Source of the DNA: Corydoras sp. C115
Lineage: Eukaryota; Chordata; Actinopteri; Siluriformes; Callichthyidae
DNA length: 64,000 bases
Assembly: GCA_019802505.1 (NCBI GenBank)
Contig: JAFMOC010000070.1
Coordinates: 349,501-413,500 of the forward strand
Reading direction: 5' to 3'
Made by a program: the position numbers and the translations under genes. Position 1 is the first letter of the stretch, and every line of letters begins with the position of its first letter. A model generated the notes under the pieces. That model was given only the letters and a program-made list of their open reading frames with translations, searched no databases and was not told the DNA's origin. Positions 1 through 10,320 of the stretch are shown here, piece by piece.

Positions 1-23
1 ACATCATATAAATGTAAAAGTAT

Positions 24-856
24 GTGTGTGTGTCTATGTGTGTATATGTCTGTGTGTGTGTGTGTGTGTATATGTCCGTGTGTTTGTCTGTGTGTGTCTG
101 TGTGTATATGTCTGTGTGTGTGTGTGTATATGTTTGTCTGTTTGTGTCTGTGTGTATATGTCTGTGTGTGTGTGTCTGTGCGTATATGTCTGTCTGTGTG
201 TGTCTGTCTGTATATGTCTGTGTGTGTGTGTCTGTGCGTATATGTCTGTCTGTGTGTGTCTGTTGTATATGTCTGTGTGTGTGTGTGTGTGTATATATAT
301 GTCTGTGTGTTATGTATGTATATTATGTGGGTCTGTGTGTATATGTCTGTGTGTGTTGGTATGTGTGTATATGTCTCTGTGTGTGTGTGTGTGTGTCTGT
401 GTGTGTGTGGGTCTGTGTGTATATGTCTGTGTGTGTGTATATGTCTGTGTGTGTGTGTGTGTCTGTGTGAATATGTCTGTGTGTGTGGGTCTGTGTGTAT
501 ATGTCTCTGTGTGTGTGTGTGTGTCTGTGTGTGTGTGGGTCTGTGTGTATATGTCTGTGTGTGTATATATGTCTGTGTGTATATGTCTGTGTGTGTGTGT
601 GTGTGTCTGTGTGTATATGTCTGTGTGTGTGTGTGTCTGTGTGTGTGTATGTCTGTGTGTATATGTCTGTGCGTGTGTGTGTCTATGTGTATATGTCTGT
701 GCGTGTGTGTGTGTGTGTCTGTGTGTATATGTCTGTGTGTGTGTATATGTCTGTGTGTGTATATGTCTGTGTGTATATGTCTGTGTGTGTATATGTCTGT
801 GTGTATATGTCTGTGTGTTATGTATGTATCACATTGTGGGAAACTGTGTGTGTGTA

Positions 857-898
<42 letters not shown>
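24..898. repeat. TG-rich compound tandem array
   Basis: About 875 bp made almost wholly of (TG)n interrupted at intervals by TATATGTC, so that the recurring unit reads roughly TGTGTGTATATGTC with variable TG length. Variants include TGGGTCTG and TGCGTATATG. It ends in a purer (TG)n run at about 865-898. All three forward frames are open for 150-300 residues only because the array lacks stop codons; these Cys/Val-rich translations are not credible proteins. It begins near the window edge and may extend further left. Confidence 0.95.
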
Positions 899-899
<1 letters not shown>

Positions 900-1565
900 A
901 TGCGTGAGTCCGGGTCTTGCAAATTGATTTGCTGCATTCTGGTTTGTCGCGGCTCAGATGGTCCTCCGTCCCCACCGTGACAGCGATACTGGAAGGCGAG
1001 GAGACAGAGTGCAGGCAGCAGGACACACACTCAGCCTCATTAGCTGTGGACTTATCTGCCCTGTGTCAGTACAGAGAGGAAATGGATAAGGATGTTATAT
1101 CACTGCAAAGGCTGATTAAAACAAACCCAGAATCAGAATAAAGCTCTGAGATCAGACGGGATCGGACGTGGGCTTCGACTTTTTAACCGCTCTTTATTAC
1201 CTACCCATGAAATCACAGACGGTCGGAGGCCAAACAGGCAGAAGACCCAGAAATTGGGAGAGATAACACAGAGAGAGAGACAGACTGGTGGGCTGGAAGG
1301 TGGACGTTTGGGGAGGGGGGGAGGGGGGTGAGATAAACACACTCAAAAAAGTCTGGAAGAGAGACAGCAGTAAAGACAACACATACAGATGCGCGGGAGA
1401 GGGCGTGCACCCGCGGTTCCCACACCTGTCACACGTTAAGATAATCATCCATCACGAGGAGCCGGTGACCGGAGTCTGCGTGCTCCGTCTAATGGACACT
1501 CCTGACATGACTCGTCTCCTCCCTCACCCACGGCCTGTCATCAGGGGAACTGAAGGGTCTCTTTG

Positions 1566-1567
<2 letters not shown>
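899..1567. other. unique sequence, no gene seen
   Basis: Complex, non-repetitive sequence between two TG arrays. The part at about 920-1150 is balanced in composition (CAGCCTCATTAGCTGTGG, then GGCTGATTAAAACAAACCC) and could be a conserved non-coding block, but nothing in it identifies a function. 1305-1330 is a G-rich run. Short open frames here have no recognisable domain. Confidence 0.5.

Positions 1568-1614
<47 letters not shown>
1568..1614. repeat. (TG)n microsatellite
   Basis: Uninterrupted TG repeat of about 47 bp. Confidence 0.98.
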
Positions 1615-1618
<4 letters not shown>

Positions 1619-1929
1619 AAAGAGAAGCAGGGACAGAACACCTAGCCGGTGTAAAGATGCTGGAGGTGGTGTGATGCCAACAAGCTCATAAAGCTATTTA
1701 TAGAATTCAATTTTCTGCTCGTCTATACTTTCAAGAAAAGGTCATAATTATATGGGAAATTTAAAAGTTTCTTAGTTTGTGGAAGGGAACGTCTCCACTC
1801 CCACGTTTATTCAGAGCTTTGGATTTAGGTCGTGTGTTATTGTGAAAATAGGGGAGCTTCACAGGGGTCTACTTTACTGATCTGCAGGGCTTTTTTTGCG
1901 ATCATCACGACGGGGAGACGGCAGAGGGC
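1615..1929. other. unique sequence, nothing recognised
   Basis: AT-leaning unique sequence with no open frame of note, no tandem repeat and no match to the repeat families in this window. Confidence 0.5.
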
Positions 1930-2325
1930 ATGAACTAATTCTCTTAATTCTTCATGGGTGTGTTCTGGGCATAAAGTGCAATAAACCAATCATTCTATAA
2001 TTCTCTTTAAGAAACCAGGTGGCGCTCTGACATTGGTGGATTGCTACCTGGACTCAATACCCTGCTCCTTGAGGTTCTCCATTTGAGTTTGAATGGAGAA
2101 CCCACAGTACAGTGTGTTCTATGGATCTGCATTCTCTGTACAATGCAGTCAGATTTAATAGGGTTCACTTGGACATGTGTCTGTATTGTAAAACCGCAAT
2201 ACACCAGAAATGCACCTGAACACACCTTACAGTATTTTGAGACAGCCACACCCATCGGGGGGATATATTCACAAGCAACGTTGCTATTTAAACGATGCAG
2301 GAGGAAGGCGGAGACTGTTAGCAGG
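1930..2325 (+). mobile_element. hAT-like non-autonomous DNA element (MITE), copy 1
   Basis: Longest copy of a family seen about eight times here. Diagnostic stretches are AACCAATCA, CTCTTTAAGAAACCAGGTGGCGCTC, ATTGGTGGATTGCTA, the CAGTACAGTGT segment, and the 3' block CCACACCCATCGGGG followed by TTGCTATTTAAACGATGCAG. The wording resembles hAT-type MITEs of cyprinid genomes (an ending with GGGCCCTATTTT is preserved only in the copy at 38.1 kb); that family assignment is from memory. No transposase frame. Ends are eroded and I see no clear target-site duplication. Confidence 0.6.
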
Positions 2326-2354
2326 GCTCAAGATAGTGATGAGTATCGTATAGT

Positions 2355-2545
2355 ATAATCTGGCCAGTGGATGACTCTCCGCTCTGAAGTCATCCTCGCC
2401 GGTACGAGTGGATCAGACACAGCAGTGATGCTGCAGATTTCGCTGGATGATGAACACCAGCATCTCGTACGCAGTATCCCATTAGCACTAATGAAAAAAA
2501 GACTTACACTTGCGTGGTGGAGCAGTGAGCTCACCTGTTTATAGT
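2355..2545 (+). mobile_element. mariner-type MITE fragment
   Basis: Contains CTGGCCAGTGGATGA followed by GAGTGGATCAGACACAGCAG, a stretch I know as widespread in fish genomes and which recurs in inverted form at 13.3-13.4 kb. Terminal inverted repeats are not intact. It directly abuts the hAT-like element. Confidence 0.5.
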
Positions 2546-3109
2546 GGGCTACAGCTAACGTGAACACCGTGTGGAGGTACGGTGGCCTTGTTTTTAGGAA
2601 TTACAGATTTGAACATGGATGTTATTCCTCACGCGCTGGGTGAAATCAGATTAGAGGATCCGAGCGGATGGTTCAGTGAAAGCTGAGGAGAGCGGGAGGG
2701 ACTCTAATCTGAGAGGCTTTATGGGATCCGTTGGTAATTTTTTGGTAAAACACATCAGGGCCGTGTTTACAGTTAACCTGAGCAGCGTAATCCCGTAACC
2801 AGGATTGATCCGGGGCTCGTTGGGCGAACGGCGTCATCACCTCAGGACTGTTTTCACTCCAGCAATTCCCCTCTGAACCACAGATCGATCACATTACAAC
2901 GGCTGAGCAGGAAACCGACGGAAAACCGGAGAAATCGGCTTCATCGCTTTATTGAGATTATTAATACGTCAGGTTCTCGTTATTGGATTCAGTTTGGAAT
3001 TGATTTCAAGCAAAACCCATTTTAACCATTAAGGATTTTAACATGGTGCAGAGTGACATTTAGACCTTTAATGAATCAAACGTACTATTGTGTAGCTTAT
3101 ATTTATATA
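2546..3109. other. unique sequence with a small inverted repeat
   Basis: Complex unique sequence. CAGATTAGAG near 2646 is mirrored as CTCTAATCTG near 2702, an exact 10-bp inverted repeat with about 45 bp between arms. No gene signal. Confidence 0.5.
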
Positions 3110-3598
3110 CAGTACCAGTCAAACGTTTGGACACGCCCCCTTTATGCTCCATCCTCTATTGCCTCCACTTACCATATAGATGGACTTTGTAGTTTTGCGA
3201 TTACAGTCTGTAGTTCATCTGTGTCCTTTGTTCTTGTTAGTCCCCTGTTGGTTCTCAGGAGCATCACAGAACAGGTATCATTTGGGTGGTGGATTGTTTA
3301 TTGTCAGTTCTGCAGTGACACTGATGTGGTGAGGGGGGTTTTAGTGCAGCAGTGCTGCGGTAGTTTCATTTCTCCACCTCAGTGACACTGCCGGGATAGG
3401 ACTAATGCACCAACCCAATAATCCCTGCTCTGTGGTGCTACTATTGGGGTACTAAAGGAGACACAGTATGTACTGTAGAACACAAACAGATGGACTACAG
3501 TCTGGAATTGTAGAACTACAAAGTCCATCTTTACAGGAGGTGGAACTGAGAACAGGGAGAGCAAAAAGGGGGCGTGTCCAAACTTTTGACTGGTACTG
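3110..3598. mobile_element. Tc1/mariner-type palindromic MITE, complete
   Basis: A 489-bp element bounded by 34-bp terminal inverted repeats (3110-3143 and 3565-3598) that differ at one base and begin CAGTACCAGTCAAA, a Tc1-type terminus familiar from fish. The left flank is TA, as expected for Tc1 target duplication; the right flank is TT, so one base has probably changed. Internal arms are also complementary: a block near 3178-3222 (AGATGGACTTTGTAGTT) pairs with one near 3490-3530, making the element a long imperfect hairpin. No transposase frame. A partial minus-strand relative lies at 62.48-62.76 kb. Confidence 0.85.
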
Positions 3599-4719
3599 TT
3601 TTAGGGGCCTCTCAGTAGAACGTTATTCCTGGTTGAATAGATAAATGTGTATCTATGTTGATTTTTGTGAACCATTAAAATATAAAGTGTATAATCCTGA
3701 GTGACTGAACTTCACTATGTCCAAAGAATCCAGCGTCTTCCTCTTCCTCTTCCTCTTCCTCAGCTCTGATCCACAGGAAAGCGTCTGCCAGCATGTTGAC
3801 AGACGCTCTCTCTCTCTTCTGGGCTGATTACAGCAGCAGTGACCGTGACTTTGACAGAACCCAGAAGGTCCAGACTGTGGGGGAACTCATGAGGCCCTTT
3901 GAAAAGTCTGTGCACGTTCCATTTCAACCACAAGTCAGTGTTTTGGCACCAAGGCGACTTGGCTGGCTTTAAGCGTTCCCATTCGAACGTCTACGTAGAC
4001 CATGAAGAGGTCCAAGGAGATACGCATGGACGCTTCTGAGCGACGGTCTGAAGACCTTCTGCAGGAGATTGGAAGACGTGAAGTCGCAGGACGTGTTAAT
4101 GGACGGGCGTCGGCGGCCGGTTCCAAGCAGACGAGGTGCATGTGCACGAGCGGAAACGGTGGAGCTGATGGTGAAAGACGCTCAGGGACTGGAACTGGAA
4201 GCGGGCGAGCAGGAGGACGGCGGCTCGCTGTGGTTTCTCAGTTGCCGATGATTCTAGTTTCAGGTGACGTGCCTCATGCTCTATTAGCGCACTCTTCCGA
4301 CCACAGTTTTCTTTGGCACGCCCGGCGGGTGCTGGAGCTCCAGGCAGGATGCGCCGCTTTTCCACATACACACATGCTCACACATCGCTTCCACCTAAAA
4401 ATTCAAACGGCCGACCCGCACACATAAACTTAGCTCCTCTTATTTCACCTCATGTCTCCGCGGCCCCGCCGAGCTCAGCCACTGGACACACAAGTGCTCT
4501 TTTAGGCGCAAGGCTATAGTTTGGGTTATATTTAGCTTCAAAGTGAGCATTTGGCCGAAATCCGAAATCCGAAATGCAAGAATTTCAACCTCGATACACA
4601 CTCTTGTCTCAAACAAGTATATTTTGGGAACTTCACCAGTTTATTTAACACAAACACAAACACGGATTCAGAAAGTCAGGTATCTGAACTGAAGGAATGT
4701 CTGAGGGGGCTGATTAAAC
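3599..4719. other. unique sequence, CpG-rich in the middle
   Basis: Unique sequence with a short (CTTCCT)n tract near 3735-3760. The interval 4030-4350 is relatively GC- and CpG-rich (GGACGGGCGTCGGCGGCCGG). Open frames of 60-140 residues overlap on both strands there, as expected of GC-rich DNA with few stops; none has a recognisable domain or splice context. Confidence 0.45.
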
Positions 4720-4747
4720 GGGGGGGGGGGGGGGGGGGGGGGGGGGG
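4720..4747. repeat. 28-bp poly-G run
   Basis: An uninterrupted run of 28 G, the longest homopolymer in the window. Such runs can form G-quadruplexes and are prone to length change and assembly error. Confidence 0.95.
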
Positions 4748-4823
4748 TCACATGTTGCTTTGCTTGCACTTCACAAGCATTATTATCTCACTGAACAGAA
4801 ACTACAAACTGTACATCATCATC

Positions 4824-4866
<43 letters not shown>
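4824..4866. repeat. (AAT)n microsatellite, left half
   Basis: AAT/ATA repeat that is interrupted by the following SINE-A; (AAT)n resumes on the other side at 5218-5234. Confidence 0.9.
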
Positions 4867-4867
<1 letters not shown>

Positions 4868-5217
4868 TCATTCATTCATTCATTATCTTCCGCTTTATCC
4901 TATATTAGGGTCGGGGTGGGGTTCCCCATGCCCATCCAGGGGAGAACGTTTCGGGCGCTGGGCAGATAGACCCAGGACAGGGCGCCAATCTATCGCTGGG
5001 CACACACTCACTCACACAGACACACTCTATATGGGGCAATTTGGAGATCTCAATTGACTTGATCCATGTTTTTGGACTGTGGGAGGAAACCGGAGAACCC
5101 AGAGGAAACCCACACAGACATGGGGAGAACATGGAAACTCCACCCAGATGAGGATTCGAACCGGGAATCCCTAGTGCTGAGAGGCAAACGTGCTAACCAC
5201 TAAGCCACCGTGCCACC
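4867..5217 (-). mobile_element. SINE-A, young type, full length
   Basis: Read on the minus strand: tRNA-like head (A box TGGCTTAGTGG, B box GGTTCGAATCC), body, then 3' end GGATAAAGCGGAAGATAATG and an AATG tail (seen here as ATTC repeats at the left). The element sits inside an (AAT)n microsatellite, with AAT on both sides, so the target duplication cannot be measured. Short open frames across it are SINE read-through. Confidence 0.9.
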
Positions 5218-5234
5218 AATAATAATAATAATAA
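5218..5234. repeat. (AAT)n microsatellite, right half
   Basis: Continuation of the AAT tract split by the SINE at 4867-5217. Confidence 0.85.
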
Positions 5235-5238
5235 TGAA

Positions 5239-5352
5239 TTTCCTTCGGGTTCTCAGGTTTCCCCTCCACAGTCTAAAAACATAGATTCAAGGTGAATTGA
5301 CAGTTGTGAATTGTGTGCCCAGCGATACATTGGCGCCCTGGCCTGGTTGCCC
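5239..5352 (+). mobile_element. SINE-A body fragment, old type
   Basis: Plus-strand body: GGGTTCTCAGGTTTCC, AAAAACATAGATTCAAGGTGAATTG, then GTGTGCCCAGCGATACATTGGCGCC. Head and tail are missing. It faces the minus-strand fragment at 5375-5552, giving an inverted pair. Confidence 0.75.
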
Positions 5353-5374
5353 CTTTTGTGAACCGACTATGATT

Positions 5375-5552
5375 TTGATAGGGGCAATTTAGAGCAGAAA
5401 ATTCACCTCGAATCCATGTTTTTGGATTGTTGGAGGAAACGGAAAACCTGGAAGAAACCCACTTTTAACTGTTTGAATCCCTCCAGATCGGGGTTTGAAC
5501 CTGGAACCCCAGCGCTGAGGGGCAGATGTTCTCCACACTACACCAACAGAAC
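5375..5552 (-). mobile_element. SINE-A fragment with head, old type
   Basis: Minus-strand copy from AGGGGCAATTTAGAGCAG through GGATTGTTGGAGGAAAC to a diverged head ending in CTACACCAAC. The B-box region survives as GGGGTTTGAACCTGG. Old-type centre (CACCTCGAATCCATG). Confidence 0.75.
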
Positions 5553-6671
5553 CTTCATTTGTGAATTCCAATCAGCTGTCAGAACATCAACGAGAGCGTT
5601 TGAATGAACCCGGAACCCGGATGCGTTTACTTCCACGGTGGCACAAATGTAGACGGTGTGAGTGACAGGAGCGCTGAACTGAAGTGAAGGAGGCGGCGGA
5701 TGAGCGCACCCACCGGGAAGCAGGACTTATTTCGCTTGTTGTTCTTTGGAGAACGTGACTGTAACAGGTTTTTGGGGTAACGCGTTTGTTTACACATGTC
5801 AAACTCGGTGCTTATATATTCTTAGCCAGCGTGTCAGGGGCAATAAATAACACGGCCGTGACGATCCGAGATGTTTGGCCGAATGGCAGGCGGTGAGCGA
5901 GATGTTTGGTCCACACACTGCCTCCTTAGCAACCGTCTCCGAGGCTAAATGGAAGTGAATTTCACGCTCTGGCTGAAACCCAACACACACAGACGGGCAC
6001 AACTTCATTGAGTATGAAAATAATTTATTCTGGTTGCTCTGCATCGCCAAATCGTTTAATCACCGTGAAGTCCTCCACATGAGAGCCGCATTTCGGATTC
6101 CTTCGGACGGCGTTTTCACGAGGCCTTCTTCATGTGGCGCACGCCGGGCCGTCGTCTGAGGCCGCCGTCCAACGCAGAGGCCCGTTTTCAACCTTATGAA
6201 TCACGGCGCGGCGGCACAATTTATTTGCCTTCGCGGGAGTTTTGGAAGCAGGATATTTTCATCCGTCCTGATCGGATTTTAATGAAAGTTTCTGTCAGTC
6301 CCGGAGCAGACGCGTGCGATGTGCTTTATAAACTCTCGCAACCAGCAACGTCAGAACGGAGACGCTGCACTGACAGGCGGCCTGTCGACATGTTGCTGTT
6401 GGCTGAGCAAGCATTTCGCTTTGCTCTAAATACCTCGACTGTGTGGCTATTCACAGCTTTGATTACAACTGTTAGAAATAATTAGGGTTCTAAGAATTCG
6501 AGGCTCCGAAAACACATTTCTTAAAATGTTGATAAAAGAAAGCAAACTGCACCAATCAGTCACGAACAAGCTCTCATTGTATTTTGTTAAATTATGGATA
6601 TAAAATTATTTTTTAATTTTCTAATTAATATTTCAGTCACCGTTTTTATATACATTATAAATTTTTTACAC
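5553..6671. other. unique sequence with a CpG-rich part
   Basis: No repeat recognised. 6060-6270 is GC-rich and CpG-rich (GGCGCACGCCGGGCCGTCG) within an otherwise AT-leaning stretch. The 117-residue open frame at 6132-6485 has no recognisable domain. A conserved non-coding element is possible but unproven. Confidence 0.45.
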
Positions 6672-6960
6672 GTTCCACGGTGGGATTCCACATGCGCCGG
6701 GCAGATACACCCAGGACAGAGTGCCAATCCACCGCTGGTCATACACTCATTCAGTCATACACACACACACTATATAGGGGCTATTTTTGGGCAGCAGATT
6801 CACCTCGAATCTGTTTTTGGACAGTGGGAGGAAACTGGAGAACCCAGAGGAAACCTACACAGACATGGGGAGGACATGGAAACTCCACACAGATCGGGAT
6901 TCGAACCTGGATCCCCAGGACTGAGAGGAGAACGTGGGAACCACTGATCCACCGTGCCAC
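6672..6960 (-). mobile_element. SINE-A, old type, 3' part lost
   Basis: Minus-strand copy from GATACACCCAGGACAGAGTGCC through the (AC)n-ACTATATAGGGG centre to a head with GGGATTCGAACCTGGATCC and a final CACCGTGCCAC. The ATGG/AATG tail and the GATAAAGCGG end are absent. Confidence 0.85.
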
Positions 6961-7289
6961 TCGACTAATATTATTTAAGCTAAGATAATCCTCTATTTGC
7001 CCCACAATGTGGGAAATTCACATTTCTCAGCAGCAGAAGTGACAGTAATTGGGAAAAGTTATATGTATGTATTAAAATAAGTACTAAAAAAAAGGAAGCT
7101 CTGTAAATACAAAAAATACCTGTTGTAGAAGTAAAAAAAAAGGGGGGGGGGGGGGGGCGCAGCATCAAATAACAATGTAATGTAAATGAAATGTAAATGT
7201 AAAATAAATAAAATAGAACATCCCGTCTGGTGGCTTTTTTATTTTATTATTTAAAATAAATATATATTTATGTATTTATTGTCTCTTCC
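6961..7289. other. AT-rich unique sequence with a G run
   Basis: AT-rich DNA with short A and T tracts, and a run of about 17 G at 7141-7157. No gene or dispersed repeat seen. Confidence 0.5.
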
Positions 7290-7480
7290 ATTAAGGTTCA
7301 CCACAGTGGATCATAATTCTCCATCCTGCCCTCTGTACCCCTAACCACATCCTGGTGGCTCCTACCTCTCCCCTCCTCCATATATCTCCAAACAACTCAA
7401 TCTCACCCTTCTAACACATCACCACTATACCAGTACGGAAGGACATCCTCCACCTAAAATGACTTTGTTGGACTAAACAA
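7290..7480 (-). repeat. dispersed repeat E, minus copy
   Basis: On the minus strand it reads GGGCAGGATGGAGAATTATG then ATCCACTGTGGTGAACC, which aligns by eye with 13545-13690 on the plus strand. The wording resembles a common fish repeat carrying CCGCTGTGGCGACCCC, possibly a LINE 3' end. Family not certain. Confidence 0.5.
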
Positions 7481-7545
7481 AGTACGTGGAGAAAGAGATG
7501 GACTGCAGTTTGTAACTACATCTATGGTTGGACTAATAAAATCTG
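7481..7545 (+). mobile_element. short mariner-type MITE fragment
   Basis: Carries AGATGGACTGCAGTTTGTAACTAC, similar to the subterminal block of the palindromic element at 3.1-3.6 kb. Too short to delimit properly. Confidence 0.35.
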
Positions 7546-8566
7546 ATCAAATATAAAATATTTAATAAAAAAATAATATTGCAAATTCTTCCGTCCGGAT
7601 CCAGCAGCATTAAGCAGCACACACACGACCTCCAGCGTACACACTGATTTACGAGAATGGGACCTCCAGAGCGCGGGTCATTTGTGTAATTTGGGATTTG
7701 CATCAAAAACAGAATTTGCAGAGTTCAGGGAAACGGGTCAAAAGACCCTTAGTGTTCCGGAGGAGCCGGAATCACGCGATTAACGTGGCATGTATTATTT
7801 ACATTCACAGTGCAGCCGTGATGTTTGCCGAGAAGGATAATTTGACAGACCGATAAACCATCAGACAGACAGATAAACACTCGCCTCTACCGCCACAGAA
7901 ATCTCCCTGTCAGCCTTACTGAAGCCCTTGTTCCAGGCTCCATCCCGACAGCCGTGGGCCAATATTTAAGCAGACAAGCAGAAGACTTCCAAATATTGAA
8001 CTTTTTTTTTTCTCCACCCGTACCTTCTTTTTCCTCCCTCCCAGCTCTGGAGGGTTTTTTTTTTTTGTTTTTTTTTTAGACCGAGCCCACAAATCCCAAA
8101 CAAACAGGACGGCTGAGAGCAGGAGAATGGGCTGACTCATCAGACAGGGCTTGCGGGCACGGCGTATGAACAGACGGCGTCCTCAGGCCTCGGACGGCTC
8201 AGGACTGGCTGCTACCATCCAGGACCCACCGTTATGTCACGCAGGTTGTGGAGGTCACGCACAATGTACACACGCTGCTCTTTCATTAGCAGTGGAAATT
8301 CACAAACCGACAAGTGCTGGTCGCGAGCGAGTAACCATGGCGATGTGCTATTTATTTAAAAAGTCAATCGCTGTGTGTTGTAGCGTTGATCAAGACCAAA
8401 TCTAATCCAAATCTAATTGATTTTCTGCAACGTTACAGCATTCAGGCATTCAGCAGACGGATATTTAAGGGATATTAAGCAAGCCGCCAACCGTACACCA
8501 CGCAGCTTGAGGTCTTTATTATCATAACGACAGGAAGTACGACTTCTGCAGCTCAAAATGCACAAA
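7546..8566. other. unique sequence with T-rich tracts
   Basis: Mostly unique. T-rich tracts lie at about 8002-8012 and 8056-8079. Overlapping short frames on both strands near 7916-8405 have no domain. 8445-8467 contains GCATTCAGCAGACG, a possible remnant of a SINE-B tail, too short to call. Confidence 0.4.
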
Positions 8567-8985
8567 AGGTGCTAATTCTCTTAATTCTTAATGTGTTCTG
8601 GGCATATTGTGCAACAAACCAATCAGCGTGTCACTTCCTTGTCCCTTAAGGAGCCATGTGGCGCTCTGACTTTGGTGGGTTGCTATTTGAGCGGTGCAGC
8701 TACCTGCACTCAATGCGCTGCTCCATGAGGTTCTCCGTTTGAGTCTGAATGGAGAACCCACAGTACAGTGTAGACTATGGATCTGCGTTCTCTGAACAAA
8801 TGCAGTCAGATTTAATAGGGTTCCTGAAAACGGCTCAAATCGAGATGGCCACACCCATCAGTATGGAGATATATTCACAAACAATGTTGCTATTTAAACG
8901 GTGCAGACGGAAGGTGGGGGAATAGACTGTTGCTGGGGTGTAAGACATAAGCATCGCATCCCATCATGCCTTGTGCAGGGTGAAC
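8567..8985 (+). mobile_element. hAT-like MITE, copy 2
   Basis: Matches copy 1 in order: TAATTCTCTTAATTCTTAAT, CAACAAACCAATCAGCG, GTGGCGCTCTGACTTTGG, GGATCTGCGTTCTCTG, then GGCCACACCCATCAG and TTGCTATTTAAACGGTGCAG. It lacks about 60 bp that copy 1 has between TTTAATAGGGTTC and the GCCACACCC block. It has a TTGCTATTTGAGCGGTGCAG stretch near 8680-8699 mirroring its 3' motif. Runs to about 8985, just before a SINE-A. Confidence 0.6.
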
Positions 8986-8999
8986 AATAGGAACCCAAC

Positions 9000-9305
9000 C
9001 ATCCATCCATCCATTATCTTCCGCTTTATCCTCTACTAGCGTCTCGGGGGGGGAACGTTTCGGGCGCTGGGCAGATACACCTAGGACAGGCCGCCAATCT
9101 ATCACTGGGCACACACTCACACACACAGACACACTCTATATGGGGCAATTTGGAGAATTCAATTGACCTTGATCCATGTTTTTGGACTGTGAGAGGAAAC
9201 CGGAGAACCCGGAGGAAACCCACACGGACACGGGGAGAACATGGAAACTCCACCCAGTTTGGGAATCAAACCGGGAATCTGCAGAACTGCTACCACTAAG
9301 GCACC
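9000..9305 (-). mobile_element. SINE-A, young type, with diverged head
   Basis: Minus strand with ATCC tail at the left, CCGCTTTATCC, GGGCGCTGGGCAGATACACC, young-type centre TCAATTGACC, and a head in which the B box is eroded (GGGAATCAAACCGGG). A short deletion removes the CCATGCCCATCCAGG part. Possible 8-bp duplication GGAACCCA on each side. Confidence 0.85.
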
Positions 9306-9944
9306 ACGATGGGAACCCACAGAGTCAGTTTAAAAACTGAAAGGAAAAACCTGGAGTTGGAGGTCAGCGTTCTGCAGTGTCATGGCGCTGTGCAGATCAG
9401 TAGACCCTGCAGAACCTCCACGTCAGGTGGCGCCAAAGCTGGATCTTTCATCAGTAATGGACGCCGCCGAAAGCGCAAACCCTCCGAATACTTTACCATG
9501 TCGATTCGCAGCGCACAGAAGTGCTGCGCGAGTCCAAATCGATTGAAAATGAGGCTTTTAAAAGGCGGATTTGTTTTAATATATAACCCAGACCTCGGCA
9601 GCGCAGTGAAAGGCTTCCTTTAAAATTGAACGGAACGTCTGAGCGTGCCGGAGCCCGGAGCAGGCCTTGGATTAAAAAGCACAGTGGGATTTGTAAAGCC
9701 GATCTAATCAGAGCCAGGTGGGCCGCCTAACGAGCTCGCCTCACCGCACGCCGCTCGTACGAGCCGCGGTAACCTCAGGCATTAGACGTGGAACAGTCAG
9801 CGCCTCCACTCCATCCCGTTTACTCAGACAGCCGCGGCCGTGAAGGACTGCGCAATAAAAATCAACTGCAGGCCTTGAAATGACGATTAGTCCTATTTTG
9901 GACGAACGCGCCGCACTACCTGACGAGTGTGCAGTTCTGCATGA
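9306..9944. other. unique sequence, moderately CpG-rich
   Basis: No repeat seen. 9720-9850 is GC/CpG-rich (CACGCCGCTCGTACGAGCCGCGG, with a near-palindromic core). A 104-residue frame at 9309-9623 has no recognisable domain. Could include a conserved non-coding block. Confidence 0.45.
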
Positions 9945-9959
9945 TGGGACATAATACAG

Positions 9960-10303
9960 GGGTGGCACAGTGGCTTAGTGGTTAGCATGTTCTCCTCTCA
10001 GCGCTAGGGATTCCCGGTTCGAATCCCAATCTGTTCTCCCGTGTCCGTGTGGGTTTCCTCCAGGTTCCAGTTTCCTCCCACAGTCCAAAAACATGGATCA
10101 AGATCAATTGAATTCTCCAAATTGCTCCATATAGAGTGTGTTTGTGTGAGTGAGTGTATGTCCAGTGATAGATTGGCGTCCTGTCCTGGGTCTATCTGCC
10201 CAGCGCCTGAAACATTCTCCCCTGATTGGGCGTGGGGAACACCCCCTCACCCCCCGCGACCCTAGTAGAGGATAAAGTAGAAGATAATGGATGGATGGCT
10301 GGA
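9960..10303 (+). mobile_element. SINE-A, young type, with target duplication
   Basis: Full-length plus copy: A box TGGCTTAGTGG, B box GGTTCGAATCC, young-type centre, and tail GATAATGGATGGATGG. Flanked by TGGGACATAATACAG on the left (9945-9959) and TGGGATATAATACACAG on the right (10304-10320), a target-site duplication with one substitution and a 2-bp difference. This supports target-primed retrotransposition. Confidence 0.93.
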
Positions 10304-10320
10304 TGGGATATAATACACAG

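Noticed and set aside
22..980. Open frames of 148-301 residues rich in Cys, Val and Ser/Leu
   Set aside because: They are translations of the TG array in each frame; composition and repetition exclude a real protein.
9720..9850. CpG island candidate
   Set aside because: Only about 130 bp and not clearly denser than other complex blocks; too weak to call.
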